A DNA stretch of 49,468 bases. It comes from Cylindrobasidium torrendii FP15055 ss-10. Its lineage: Eukaryota > Basidiomycota > Agaricomycetes > Agaricales > Physalacriaceae. The position numbers were made by a program, and so were the translations under genes. The stretch is taken from contig KN880605.1 of the NCBI GenBank assembly GCA_000934385.1, positions 1 to 49,468 on the forward strand, written 5' to 3'. How positions within the stretch are numbered: position 1 is the stretch's first letter; each line of letters starts with the position of its first letter. Under the pieces are notes generated by a model. The model did not search any database, was not told the DNA's origin, and saw only the letters and a list, made by a program, of their open reading frames with translations. Positions 1 through 10,875 of this stretch are shown one piece after another.

Positions 1-1027
1 ATAGAAAGTCAACATTTTCGGCAATAAATGGACCATCCTGTACTATCGCATAAGCACGTGACGGGACAAAAGCCATGTAACGAACCTCCAAGAACCGTTT
101 CTTCAATACTTGGCCCAGATAATGGATATCGTGTGGGAAAGGATTCCGCCCTGGTGTTCTGTCCGCGAGAATTCGTTCATTCCTGGCGGGTTCACTTTGT
201 TCGAACGGAAAGTGGCATGAACGCTCAAAATCAATAATATAATATCGTGGCCATGACGAAGTCCGTGTGCTGTGAGGGCTGGTATTACTCCGAAAGCTGC
301 GAGATTTGTTGGGATGAAATGGGAAGAAACCGGAGGGATACATTTCTGCCGAGCTCATTGCGAAGTTTTCAAGAGTGCAATCACTAGGAGCAAGTTCAGC
401 ATTGTGCGTTGCGAAACAAGGTTGTCCACATACCCATGAGCGAACCGATGCTCATGCATGAATTGTACACCCTACCTCAATATTCAGCATTCAGCGGAAC
501 CTCAGTAAACCGGGACATTGGCTTGGCGACCCACTTCAAACATTTGCCGGAAGAATTCCAGTAGTTCTCCGACAGTCTCGAATATTGGCTGATGAGCTGG
601 AAGGAAAAGTGGCATAACCATGATGGATCCATCCTCGTTATCGGGCGTAGCAATCAAGTCCAAGATTGGAGTACAATGATTTCTAGGGCTCTCAGGCAGC
701 CTGGCTACGTGCCGTACCATTGCCTCTTCGCAATCTTGGACGTGCTTAGCCATCACTTGAGCGTTGTCCGTGGTCCTAGTCAGCCCAATCAAAGAAGCCC
801 TCTCAAGAGAATAATCAACAGCAGCATACAATGCCTGTGTCCTGGAAGCGTACGGGTTTAAATGCCTTTGCAGCTCGGCGGTCGGCTCGGGATTTCGGCT
901 GCCACGCAAGGTCGTATTTCGCAGGGAGGCGATAACCCGCCTCAAGTAGGACAGGCTTGACATTCAACCAAAATCTCTCTGAAGGGGACAGATATGGACT
1001 TGGCTTGGGTTCATCCCACCAGGACAT
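1..1027 (-). CDS. Kinase-like protein, tandem copy 1 (partial, cut by window edge)
   Basis: I join exons 1027-854, 801-535, 471-434, 383-86 and 37-1; the last runs off the left edge. All four complete exons have the counterpart exon and phase of the neighbouring copy at 1376-2859. The product resembles the degenerate protein-kinase family common in mushrooms: a conserved entry (LLEAGYRLPAKYDL), a beta3-like VMAKHV, NHCTPILD, the stretch FETVGELLEFFRQMFE, then FMHEHR and the catalytic-loop equivalent HGDC...N (HRD with Arg replaced by Gly, the Gly codon spanning an intron). The DFG position reads DFE (YYIIDFERS), so metal binding and catalysis are doubtful. The start at 1027 is chosen because the ATG and its context are conserved in copy 2. 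Role and substrate are unknown. Confidence 0.7.
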
Positions 1028-1375
1028 CGACAGCAGTTCGTGGTGGTTTGAAGTTATGATGCGGCACTCCGGGCCGCAAAGTGGATCAACGGTACCGGTG
1101 CCACTGTTCGTGGTTGTTGTTTACATAGATGCTCCTACCCAGCTCACAGGCATGTTGCTACAGTAATTCCGAGACGCGAAATGAAGAAATTCTTGAAGCA
1201 TGCAGCCATGTGCGCAGCCAAAGCCTCCGACAATAATATTTTGTTTTCCCAAATGATTAGAGTACTGTATATGTACATCAAATACATAGATGGTGTCCAG
1301 TTGCTCGATTAAAGTCTAGCAATCATGCCGGTCATTTTGTATCCACCCCAATGCCCAAGCACTCATCTCCAACTA

Positions 1376-2859
1376 TCAACAATACTCCGCACGCCAACGT
1401 TCCACTTCTTCATCAGTAGGCAGGGGTTGGTTTTTTTGTATCGAGGCAAAAGCTCGTTCAAATTGTTCTTCAATTGTCAGTGGCCGCGCCCAAGGTAATT
1501 GATCTAAGGGAGTGCGAAGCAGAATGCGGGCTTGCTTATTTTCGTGGTTGTCATCTTCGTCCTCGCTAGTGGCAGCCTGTGTGTAGAAGTCCCGTGCGCT
1601 TTCGGGAATGACGGATACAGGAGATGGTGTCTTCCGAGGCATTGGAGCACGAAATAGAAGGAGATTCGAAACACGAGCAAAGGTGTGTGGAAACCTGAAC
1701 AAGACATGGAAGCGATAGACCGGCCTTCGCAATCGGCTCGAAGGAATATGGGCCACAATTCTATGAAAACGCAACACCACTTCGTCTATTGTCGGGCGAA
1801 GCGATGAGGTTTCGTGAAGCATGTCTGTTGCAAGCGGCCAGAGGAAATCTACGTTCTCCGCGATGAGTGTATCATCCTGTACCATCGCGTAAGTAAGGGA
1901 ACACAGAATTGTGGACGTGACGAGCCTCTAAAAAACGTTTTTTCAACACCTGGCCCAGGTAATGGACATCGTGCGGGAACGGATTGCGCCCTGGTGTTCT
2001 CTCTGCGAGAACTCGTTCATTCCTGGCGGGCTCACTCTGTTCGAGTGGGAAGTGGCACGAACGCCCAAAATCGATGATGTAGTAGCGCGGCCATGACCAG
2101 GTCCGTGTACCGTGAGGGCTGATGTTCCTTCGAAAGCTACGAGATTTATTGGGATAATATGGGAAAAAACCGTGAGGATACATCTCCTTGGAACTCATTG
2201 CAAAGTTCTCAAGAATACAATCACTGGGAACTGGTCAGCATCGCGTTGAGCAGCAGGCTGCCCACATACCCATGGGCAAGTCGATGCTCATGCATAAAAT
2301 GTACGCCCTACCTCACTATTCAGTAAATTGTCAGATAATGCATGGGTTGTGCGACCCACCTCGAATATTTGCCGGAAGAATTCTAGTAGCTCCCCGACAG
2401 TTTCGAATAGTGGTTGGTGAGCTGAGAGGAAAAGTGGCATAATCAAGATGGATCCAACCTCACTGTCAGGGGTCGATATTATGTCCAGGATTGGAGTGCA
2501 ATGATTTCTGGGGTTTTCTGGCAATGTGGCCAGATATCGTACCGTTTCCTCTTCGCGGCCTTGAACGTGTTTGGCCATAACTTGAACGTTATCCACGGAC
2601 CTCACAAGCCCGACCAAAGACCATCGCTTGGGCAGACGATTAGCGGCATAAATTGGAGCATGTCGAGACTTACAGGCATAGTTGCCTCTACAGCCTTGCG
2701 CTCAGCTCGGGATTTAGGCTGCCACGTGAGGTCGTAGTTTGCAGGAAGGCGATAACCAGCCTCGAGTAGGACTGGCCTGACATTCATCCAGAAAAAATCG
2801 GAAGGGCGGAGATATGGACATGGCCCTGCTGTTGATTGGAATGGCCAGGACATCGACAC
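1376..2859 (-). CDS. Kinase-like protein, tandem copy 2
   Basis: Exons 2859-2674, 2626-2360, 2307-2270, 2223-1926 and 1876-1376 sum to 1290 nt (429 aa). It is a paralog of the gene at 1-1027 with the same intron positions, so the pair arose by tandem duplication. Visible motifs: VMAKHV, NHCTPILDI, FETVGELLEFFRQIFE, FMHEHR, HGDC (in place of HRDx), and an intact DFG in YYIIDFGRS. A C-lobe-like LRPTIDEVVLRF follows and then an acidic tail (SEDEDDNHEN). The last intron (1925-1877) begins with GC where copy 1 has GT, so it is either a GC-AG intron or a damaged site; reading through it would truncate the protein. Kinase activity is uncertain because HRD is altered. An extra upstream exon cannot be excluded. 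Confidence 0.7.
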
Positions 2860-3765
2860 AGTCGCCAGTACGTGATGGTATGAAGCTATGATGCGGGATC
2901 CCGGGCCGAAATGGGATCAGAGTTGTTGGCACCTGGTGTTCAAACGTTTGGCGTCAACGTGCAGCGCTGTGTTGACTCAGAGAAAACTCTAGATACTCCT
3001 TGAAGGTACCAAACAAGCCGAGGTCGAAAGCATCAGACGGCGGCCGTCCGTATGGATCGTGAGGTGAATTCGAACCGTCGAACGTGAGGAAGCAGCGACT
3101 CGGCGCGTGCAGTGCAACACTTGTCTTCCCTTACTTTTAGTTTATTTAAAAACTGCCTATTCGTGAGTTTTGGTTTGTTTCTAGAAGCCCGTGAGCTCGT
3201 TTATGGGACACAGGAAGACGATATCGTCTACCTATGAACTTTTGTCTCTTCACTTTTACATAGCGCTCCGTACACCGTTTCAATAAGAAGTTATCACTGC
3301 TTGTGTGCGATCTCTGTCATAAGTCGGTGTGGATAACTTTAGGTTCTTGTCCCGTTGCTCGACTGAATAACAATCATACTGTGTATTCAGCTCAATCCTC
3401 GCCTTACCTCCAACTGTCAACAAAGCTCCACGCGCCAACGTTCTACTCAGCTCGACGCGGGTCGTTAGTAGCACAAGTTGCATAAGCCAACGGGAATAAT
3501 TTTGTAAATATTCTGCCTTCTGCAAGAAATCCAGCAATTCCGTATATCATTCAGGGCAAGCATTGGAGTATATACACAGACGCATCCACGTAGCCATAAT
3601 GAAGAAAAGCAAAAATATGTGTGAGACACCAGGTCATGTCACTCAAGATCATTCTATCCCATCCCTTCCATAATAACACCGAGCATCACATCTTCGCCTG
3701 CATTAGATAGCGTCCCGCTCACGACCGACTCTGCAATACTAGCGTCAGCATGACTGTCCAGTATC
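2860..3765. other. Intergenic region beside the kinase-like pair
   Basis: No convincing gene is seen. The first 90 bases are similar to the sequence upstream of copy 1 (1028-1110), so the duplicated block extends beyond the coding start. A 40-bp fragment of the family's 3' end lies at 3408-3447. Confidence 0.5.
3408..3447 (-). pseudogene. Remnant of a third kinase-like copy (3' end only)
   Basis: About 33 of 40 bases match 1367-1406, which encodes the last residues (ERWRAEYC) and the stop region of copy 2. No kinase-like coding sequence is recognisable upstream of it (above 3447 on the minus strand), so only the tail survives. Identity was counted by eye. Confidence 0.45.
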
Positions 3766-6700
3766 CTACTTCTTCCCCAGCAGGTCATCCTCCGCATCAC
3801 TATTCATCGTGCGTCTGAATGCCGCATTCCTCCCAAGCACGCTCGCAGGCCGGCTGCCCCCACCGCTTGCACTCTGCTTCTTTATATGTGTCGCTCGAGG
3901 GCTCAGCGGCGGGGAGCCTGGACCGGGACTCGAGCGTCCATTGCTAATGCTGTTCCGATTGATGTTGCTCACCATGCTCGACACCGAACCTCCTCCACCT
4001 GTCCTGGGGCCTCGTACTCCAGCGACCCTCGGCCCGCGCACAGGTGTATTTCCACTGCTAGACCGCGAAATGGCACTCTTCGGAGTCTCCAACTCTGCGC
4101 TCGTTGGCGAACCAGAGCGTCTCGAACTGCGAGTCGAATCACTGCGCTTCAAGTCCGTAGTCAAAGACGGCGGCACAGGCGGCAGTTCACTTTGAGGGGT
4201 TTGCCCCGGCGGCGCTTGAACGATGCCGACACTGGGTGTTTCCTCGTCCTCTGGGGGCGGGTCTGCGAATTTCGGAATGTGTGGCGATTCAGGCTCTGGA
4301 GGTGGCTCCTTGAACTGCGGTGGCCGCGACGCATTGTTGTCCTCCTCGTCAGTTTCCGGCGATGGCTCCTTGAACATTGGACGGCGAGGCTCGTCAGAGC
4401 GCGCCGGGGTAGGCTGCGGCGTCGGCTCTGCAGAGGGAGCTTCTGCAAGTTCATTAACCTCGGACAGTGGTGATCCATCTGAAAAGGCTGTCGGCATTGG
4501 AGGGGGTACAGCTGGGAGGGGGACGGGCTGCTTGATGTCGGGCGACAGTAGTTTATGAGGATTTGACGTTCCAAACATCTGTGCACTGCTCCCTACGGAC
4601 AAACGACTTCTGCTCGTTCGCTGGTCAACAAGCGCAGTGCGTTTCCGAAGGGGTAGTTTGCGTTCCGACTCCCGCTTTTTGCGCCCAATAGTCGGCGGCA
4701 AGATGGCCTCGTAGTTCTTGATAAGATCGATGAACAATACTGTAAAATGTTTAAATTCGCGCTTGTAGCATTATGCAATAGCACGCACGCGTTGGATGAC
4801 GGTCTTGAATGGAGAGTTCTGTCTCAAACTTGGGGCGTATGATGGTGCGTCCGAGTGACAGTGCAAGTTTGCTGATGTACACTTCCTCTTCCTCCTCAAC
4901 CGTGGTGGACTTGATGAGCCTGTATGGGATGAGAAATAGCTCTGACATGGGATAAATATTACGCACTCTTTTAAGTGCTTCACCACCGCATCAAGCACGA
5001 ATAGGTGCACTCGGGGCAACTTTTGCAAGGTCACACCCAAGTCCCTGATACGCTGCTCTTCGTCTTCATCTTTCAGATTCGAGCCTACAATTGGATACAG
5101 CTTCCGGAACTCGTCCCATCCTTCGTAAAGGGCGATAGGCGGGTCAAGTTCGAGTAACCAAAGCTTGATCGTGCTTGCAATGACGGGTGCGTCGTATTTA
5201 GCGACCAACTCCGACGGAATGGGGTCACTTGGCGGGAGAGCATTCAGAGTCTCGCGAAGGTGGTGAGGAGCTTGAAGGGGAACCTCGTAGATCCAGGCCT
5301 TACGCTTCTCTGTACAAAGCATCAGAAAATGCAGGCCTCGATACTGATATTACATACCAATATCATCTGGTAAACGGGCATAGGCCTCGGAAACGCCCTT
5401 GAGGAGGGCTTCGAGAACAGGAGGAATGATGTCTTCCTTCTTTGGCTCCTCAGGTGAAGCGGCCAAAGTCCAACCACCCTCTGCCCATTTTCTCAAATCG
5501 ATACCGAAGAGGACATCCGACTCGTCATGAGAAACAGACTCGTAGACCTGCGCATCGGGGCGGAAGGGCCCAGTGCGGTATCGCTCGATGAGCGCAATGA
5601 CATCGGATTCCGGTTGATATGCAGAAATTATGGTGGACGAGCGCTCGGTCGATGGTTCAAGCGATTTGGGCAAGTTGGCAATGATGCCTTGATACTGCAA
5701 TAACACTACACAGCAAATTAGTCTCGGTCAGACGCGAGCCAAAGATACGGACCTGTTTTGATGGCGCGAAGGCGTTCAAGCTCCCAGCGCTGAAGGGTCT
5801 TCAAAGTCTCCTCGAGTCGCTCCTCAAGTGATAGACGTTGTCGGTCAAGTTTGCGAATGGCTACCCGGTAGGCCTTGTCAGCCTCTTCTGCATCACGTCT
5901 GGCCTTGAGGTGAGGTGCATGGCCATCATTTGCAGCAAGCGCCTTGCTGACTAGGCTAACGAAGTTGTTTGTGCGCTTGAAGAGACCTTCACCACCGATT
6001 GGAGAGGCGGGAGTATCGTTGTTATGGCCCTCAACATCGAAAGCCTAATCATTGTTCATGCGTGATGGACAATGAGAACGAGCGCACGTACTTTGGGACG
6101 GAATTGGTAGAAAGCCTCATCCGAGTGCTCGAACTGGTTGCCAAACTCGCCGATACGGCGGAGCAAGCCCTCTCTCTCTGTAAGATCTTTGGCCGCCTCT
6201 TCCGCACGGTCCAGGCTGCCACCAAGGTCCGCAACGTTCTCGTTAAGCCACGCGACAAATTCTTCACCAGTGAAGCAATCCTGATATTCGCCAAGTACTG
6301 GAACACGAATGGGACGAAGGTTCAGATCACTGGCCGCTTTGTTGAGCAGCTGGGAAATCGCAGACACAGGCAAGGACAGGCCGGCGACCACCATTGGCGG
6401 CGGAGGAAATGGAGGCATAGGGGACACCCCGCGGCCGGCTTGGCTCGGGGGAGGGAGCGGCGGCGACATGGGAGGGGGTGATGCACTAACGGCGGGGTCA
6501 ACAACTTCCTTTCCTTTTCCCTTGTCCACTTTAGGAGGCAATGCTGGCGCATCATCCTGTCCATTGATTGTTGTGGAATTGGATGGAGAGAGGGTCGCAG
6601 CGCTTTTCTTCTGGATTTCCTTCAGGCGCGCTGCAATTCGCTCTGAAACGCTGGGCGTGCGCTGAGGCGGAGCCCGCGGAGTATCAGCGGGTCGCATGTT

Positions 6701-7499
6701 GGGAGATGTAGTGTACGTGTCTGCGATGCCTGTTGAGTTCGGGGCAAACTTGGCGCTGGGGGTAGATGAGTTAAATGGTTAATTAACACAATAATGTTAC
6801 GCACTCGTCCTCTGCTTCATCTGCTTTCCTGACCTTCGCCAGGTAGGTATGTTTTAGCTTGGCGACGTCGCCCTGATTCTGCTCGTATGCCTTCATCCAC
6901 GTGTCGAGAACTGCGTGTCTGCTCTGGCCAAGGCGCGCCTAGCGATATCGAGAGATGCTCAGTGGGTGGTATGTGCGACGGATATAGGCACTACCTTGTA
7001 CCCAGCGGCCCATTCATCAAATGGTTTGACGACGAGGCCTTCGAGATCGCTAGCAATTGCTTTGTGCGCTTGCGCCTGTGCGTTGGCTTCGTTCTGAAGT
7101 CCGCGAAACGCCATGAAAAGGGATGCGCCATCATCCGCGCCAAATCCAGAACCTGGGGAAATATGTCAACGAAGTTCTCTGAATAGAGGGCTTCCATACC
7201 CTTCAATCCGATTTGCTGAGAATTTGCGAGGATATTGGCTTGTTGTGTCTCTGCATAGATGCGAGTCTTGAGCAGGAAATGAGAGTGTGCCATGACCAAA
7301 ACTGAACACACGCACCCGCACAAACGCGACGAGCTCTTCATTTTCGATGGATCCCTATTAATTGGGTGAATATGCGTGACCCCTTGTGGACTTTGGTGCC
7401 AACCTGCTCGAGCTTATTGAAGAGCACTTCGAGGCCTTTCCGGTAATCCTGCGACCAAAACGAGTTGTTGAAGCTCAGCGGTAGCGATAATACCGCCAT
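3766..7499 (-). CDS. F-BAR / DEP / RhoGAP domain protein (Rgd2/Rga8-like)
   Basis: Eleven exons: 7499-7404, 7354-7316, 7266-7200, 7152-6995, 6938-6805, 6755-6092, 6044-5753, 5705-5358, 5309-4967, 4919-4789 and 4739-3766 (3246 nt, 1081 aa). The N-terminus has the F-BAR/FCH signature SFNNSFWSQDYRKGLEVLF, which fixes the start. The first half of the F-BAR spans about residues 1-190. A Pro-rich linker and a DEP domain (about 290-385, YQDCFTGEEFVAWLNEN) follow, then the second F-BAR half (about 387-500), a RhoGAP-like domain (about 545-775) and a Ser/Pro-rich tail. This order matches yeast Rgd2 and fission-yeast Rga8, which act on Rho GTPases at membranes. The Arg-finger position reads WIYEV, with Glu where GIFRVSG-type domains have Arg, so ordinary GAP catalysis is uncertain. 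Transcribed divergently from mL44, 237 bp away. Confidence 0.85.
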
Positions 7500-7736
7500 T
7501 GGCGCGGATTTCAGTGATAGTGGTTGTGAGTGGAAGAAAGGAGCGAGCTATTCGCGGAACACCGAACAGTCCTGCGTTGCATTCAGCACAGCACAATGCC
7601 ACGTGCTACAGGGAGTCGGGCCGGAACAGGACGGCACGTCGGCGAGGACGGATTTTGCCAATGTTACTTGTCACATTCTTCGTTTCGACCGCCAAGTCGC
7701 GTCAAACGACTGAAATCCCGGACAAGGCATTACAAA

Positions 7737-8930
7737 ATGGCGAAGGGAACACGCCGCTTGTTACCACGGTTGCGCGCGGCAACTCGGCTTCCGCCCGTCA
7801 CGACCGCGCACCTCCCCAAATTTCCACCGCCAGAATCGATAGAAACCAGGCGCGCGCCAGCAGTCCCACGTCCGCCGTTCGTGGCCGCAGAATGGGCAGA
7901 AGCTCAACTTCCTCCGCCGTCGTCGTTGTCCGCGTTCGCCCACAGGATTGGTCTTGCTTCGGTTCTCGACAAACCTGAACTCATACAGCAAGCCTGCACC
8001 CACCCATCTTTCGCTACACTCTACGCACACCACCACCCGAATAGCTCTCCCTTGCCGACAAACTCTCAGTTGGAGACAATAGGAAACTCGTTGCTTGGCC
8101 TGTTCGCCACCGAACATATATCCGCGTCCTTCCCGTACCTCCCGACTCGCGTTCTCAAGGCTGCTGTGACTGCACATGTAGGACCCATGACCTGTGCCAG
8201 TGTAGCACAGGAGATGGGTGCAACCCCGTTGCTTCGGTGGAGACGAACGGTGCGTTTTCATTGCCAATGCGTGTCCATGGTTTTCTCATTTTTGCAGCCC
8301 AACACACCCACTTCCCCCGCGCTTCTTCACCCGGATGCCTTGGCCTCCATTCCACGCGCAATTACTGCACTGGTATACCAAAAACAGTCTCTGGCGTCTG
8401 CGCGCGAATTCGTCCAGTCCTTTTTCCTCAGCAGAGACGTTGACCTCCGCGCTATGATCAAGTTCCGGGACCCCAAGTTCGCACTCTTGGAAATGGTAGA
8501 CAAGTTTGATCGGGCGCGTCCTAAGTCTCGGTGCGTCGCACTGATTTTCAGTTTGGATTTGCCTAACATTCAGTAGCCTTCTTCGTGAAACAGGTCGCTA
8601 TTCATCAACGCCAGTCTTCGTTGTGGGTATCTTTTCTGGACATGATCAGCTTGGAGAGGGATTTGGAAGCTCCTTGAAGATGGCGGAATACAGGGTGCGT
8701 ACACGGTCTCCGTCCACAAATGAATGCTTACCAGAATCAAGGCCGCGGAGGATGCGCTTCACCGTGTTTACCTCACACGGACACCTCCTCAACATTTGCA
8801 AGTTCCCAGCAATACATTCTCCCTGAACACTGGCAGCGTGTACAGTGGTGCACCGGAAGCGGCCTACGTCGCGCCTCCCCTCATAGTACCCGAAATACAA
8901 TATGCGAGCTCGGGCAGGAGCAGTGGATAA
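7737..8930 (+). CDS. MRPL3: Mitochondrial large-subunit ribosomal protein mL44
   Basis: Exons 7737-8249, 8298-8530, 8577-8694 and 8742-8930 (1053 nt, 350 aa). The N-terminus is basic and rich in Arg/Pro without acidic residues, as expected of a mitochondrial presequence. A degenerate RNase III-like domain follows (about residues 55-260, with QLETIGNSLLGLF where the RNase III signature lies), then a dsRNA-binding region with TGRYSSTPVFVVGIFSG and GEGFGSSLKMAEYRAAEDAL. This arrangement is that of mL44 (yeast MrpL3), a structural component of the mitoribosome. All three introns start GTGCGT. The first (8250-8297) is 48 nt with no stop, so its retention would insert 16 residues rather than break the frame. 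Confidence 0.88.
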
Positions 8931-9093
8931 GTATATACTCGATTAATAGCATCTCTTCTGTGAAGCAAATTTGGCGCGCGCCCACCATGAACACAACTCT
9001 GGAGTGACTGTAGTTCCGGTTGGTTTTAGTGGTATATTGACCGCGTTGAAGCGTCCATTGATTTGCAAGATATATCATCACCATACAAAGTGT

Positions 9094-10036
9094 CTACGCG
9101 AACAAGTTACCTCCTATGAAGGTTGCTGTTTGCCCTTGCAGGCTCGTCCTTCCATCCTGCAACGAAACTTTTAAATTTCCACCGCGAGCACTGACTTGGG
9201 TAGCGTCAACTATCCCAGAAAGCTCCTTCTTGGCATACCAATATGGGACAAGCAGGCAGTGCGCTGAGCCACAGACATGGTCCTCGCCTCCAGTCACTCC
9301 CAACAGATTTGGCGAGAACATACGGCTCACGAAAGCCTCGCTGCCATCGGGACTGTCCGTTGTGACGACGTTAATAGAGAACCCAGTACCGTCCTATGAA
9401 AAAGCGTCAACAAATGATATATGGTTGTCCAGAACTTTGAGGACTTACAAAGGCTTCGGCCTTGACCTTGCTTCCATGGAGGTCCTCGTTCACGTCCAGT
9501 TCGATGAGAAGGTATGCGGCGTGCGTCTGTGTACCCTTCTTGAGAGCGTTGACCTTGACCTCCCTCCCGAACGCGGCGCCCAGAGTTGAGATGATCTTTG
9601 CACGCTCATCCTCGGTCACATCCGCGAGTTCTGCCGCCTCCAGCTGAATCTCATACCAGCCGTTGTCTTTGCGTCTGCCATGGATTGTTCCCGCAAGGTA
9701 CGTCTCGAACTCGATGACTTCGACCTCTGGAGGCACAACACCCCTCTCGAACATGACTCCCGACGCCGCAAGCGTTCCGTGTCCGCACAATTTCGTCTCG
9801 CCCATCGGAGAGACGAAGCGCACTCCAAACCGCGCAACCTTAGGGTCGTTGGACGGCGTTGCAGATGGGTAGACAAAGACTCCCATAGGCTGGTTGAGGG
9901 TCCCAGATAAATTGAGGAGCCGGTCGTAATCCTGCGCAAGTTCGCGGTCGATGAATGCAATGGCCGCAGGATTGCCAGCAAGGGGATCAGCGGTGAAAGC
10001 GCTGACTTGGTAGTAAGGGAAGGATTTGGGTGCCAT
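9094..10036 (-). CDS. PhzF-family (phenazine biosynthesis-like) isomerase/epimerase
   Basis: Two exons, 10036-9449 and 9393-9094 (888 nt, 295 aa), joined across a GTAAGT intron. Family marks are the N-terminal YYQVSAFTADPLAGNPAAIA, the central FVSPMGETKLCGHGTLAASG and the C-terminal GGEDHVCGSAHCLLVPYW, giving the usual two-lobed diaminopimelate-epimerase fold at normal length. In the classical enzyme a Glu in an NLSET-like motif is the proton shuttle; here the equivalent stretch reads LSGTLNQPMGVFV, with Gln. The natural substrate of fungal members is unknown, and nothing links this gene to phenazine synthesis. It converges on mL44 with about 160 bp between the stops. Confidence 0.85.
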
Positions 10037-10875
10037 CGTGAGTCAGTGAAGGAGAAGGGAGACCTTGCCGAGGTTTTATAACTTGGAAGTTCAGACGAGT
10101 CAGAAAATTAGAATGCATAACTTACATAGCAGCAGGATGATATGTATCTGGGCAGTATTATGACTCCTTAACTCCGCGGAGTTGTCATTTGGTTGACAGA
10201 CCGTAGCGACATGGTGGCGGAAGGCAATTGTGCACTGTCAATGGCACTGGTGTCATGCACTCTAGCAATCTACACTTGCAAAACAGGAGTAGCGCTCGCT
10301 CAGCGCTCAGCGCTCATTTCTGTGCTTCTATGAGAGTAGTACATCGTATCTTTTACCGCTCTCATGAGGCGGAAGCAGTGGTACTAAGCACTCCAACTTC
10401 CAAGTTGTACACAAACCAGAATCCGTCTGTACCTGAGCAAATGAAAGGTGTCGACGTCCTTGTCAGCGGCCTTCCGAAAGTTTGACTCGCAATACCTGGC
10501 CGCGCGGTCTGACGGACCCTTGCAGCGACCCATCTGATTGGGAACAATGGTACTTTGAGTGCCACTGCTTTGAAGTATAGTATCGGGCGATGTCATGCGA
10601 GGATTCCTGATAGGAAAGCTGTTCACTGGATAAGAAACAAAGGAATTCAAGGGAAGAAACCTCTTGTCCTGAGTTTTCTGAATCCCGGGATTCAAATATT
10701 CGTGTTGGTTCAAGTCAGGCGCGGGTCGATCGTGACGTTGAACACGTGCACCCCCGTTCACTCTTACCACAAAGAGCCATTCATTCAAGAGGTATATAGG
10801 CACCACTTCCATCCCAAGTGGCTCCCAGGTCTTTCTCCCTCTTTCCTTCCCCAACATCCTATCTTTGCATTCGTT
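10037..10875. other. Intergenic region, promoter of the ABC transporter
   Basis: About 840 bases with only short, unsupported reading frames. It contains the start region of PhzF on one side and presumably the ABC promoter on the other. A short direct repeat of AGCGCTC-type units lies near 10293-10317. I see nothing else. Confidence 0.4.

Noticed and set aside
815..963. Apparent frameshift in kinase-like copy 1
   Set aside because: The same frame change occurs at the same place in copy 2 and is explained in both by a GT-AG intron in phase 0.
3886..4473. 195-codon plus-strand frame rich in Arg
   Set aside because: It is antisense to the Pro/Ser-rich tail of the RhoGAP protein and shows only composition bias.
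10293..10317. AGCGCTC short direct repeats as a regulatory array
   Set aside because: Only three imperfect units and no similar sites near other genes; could be chance.
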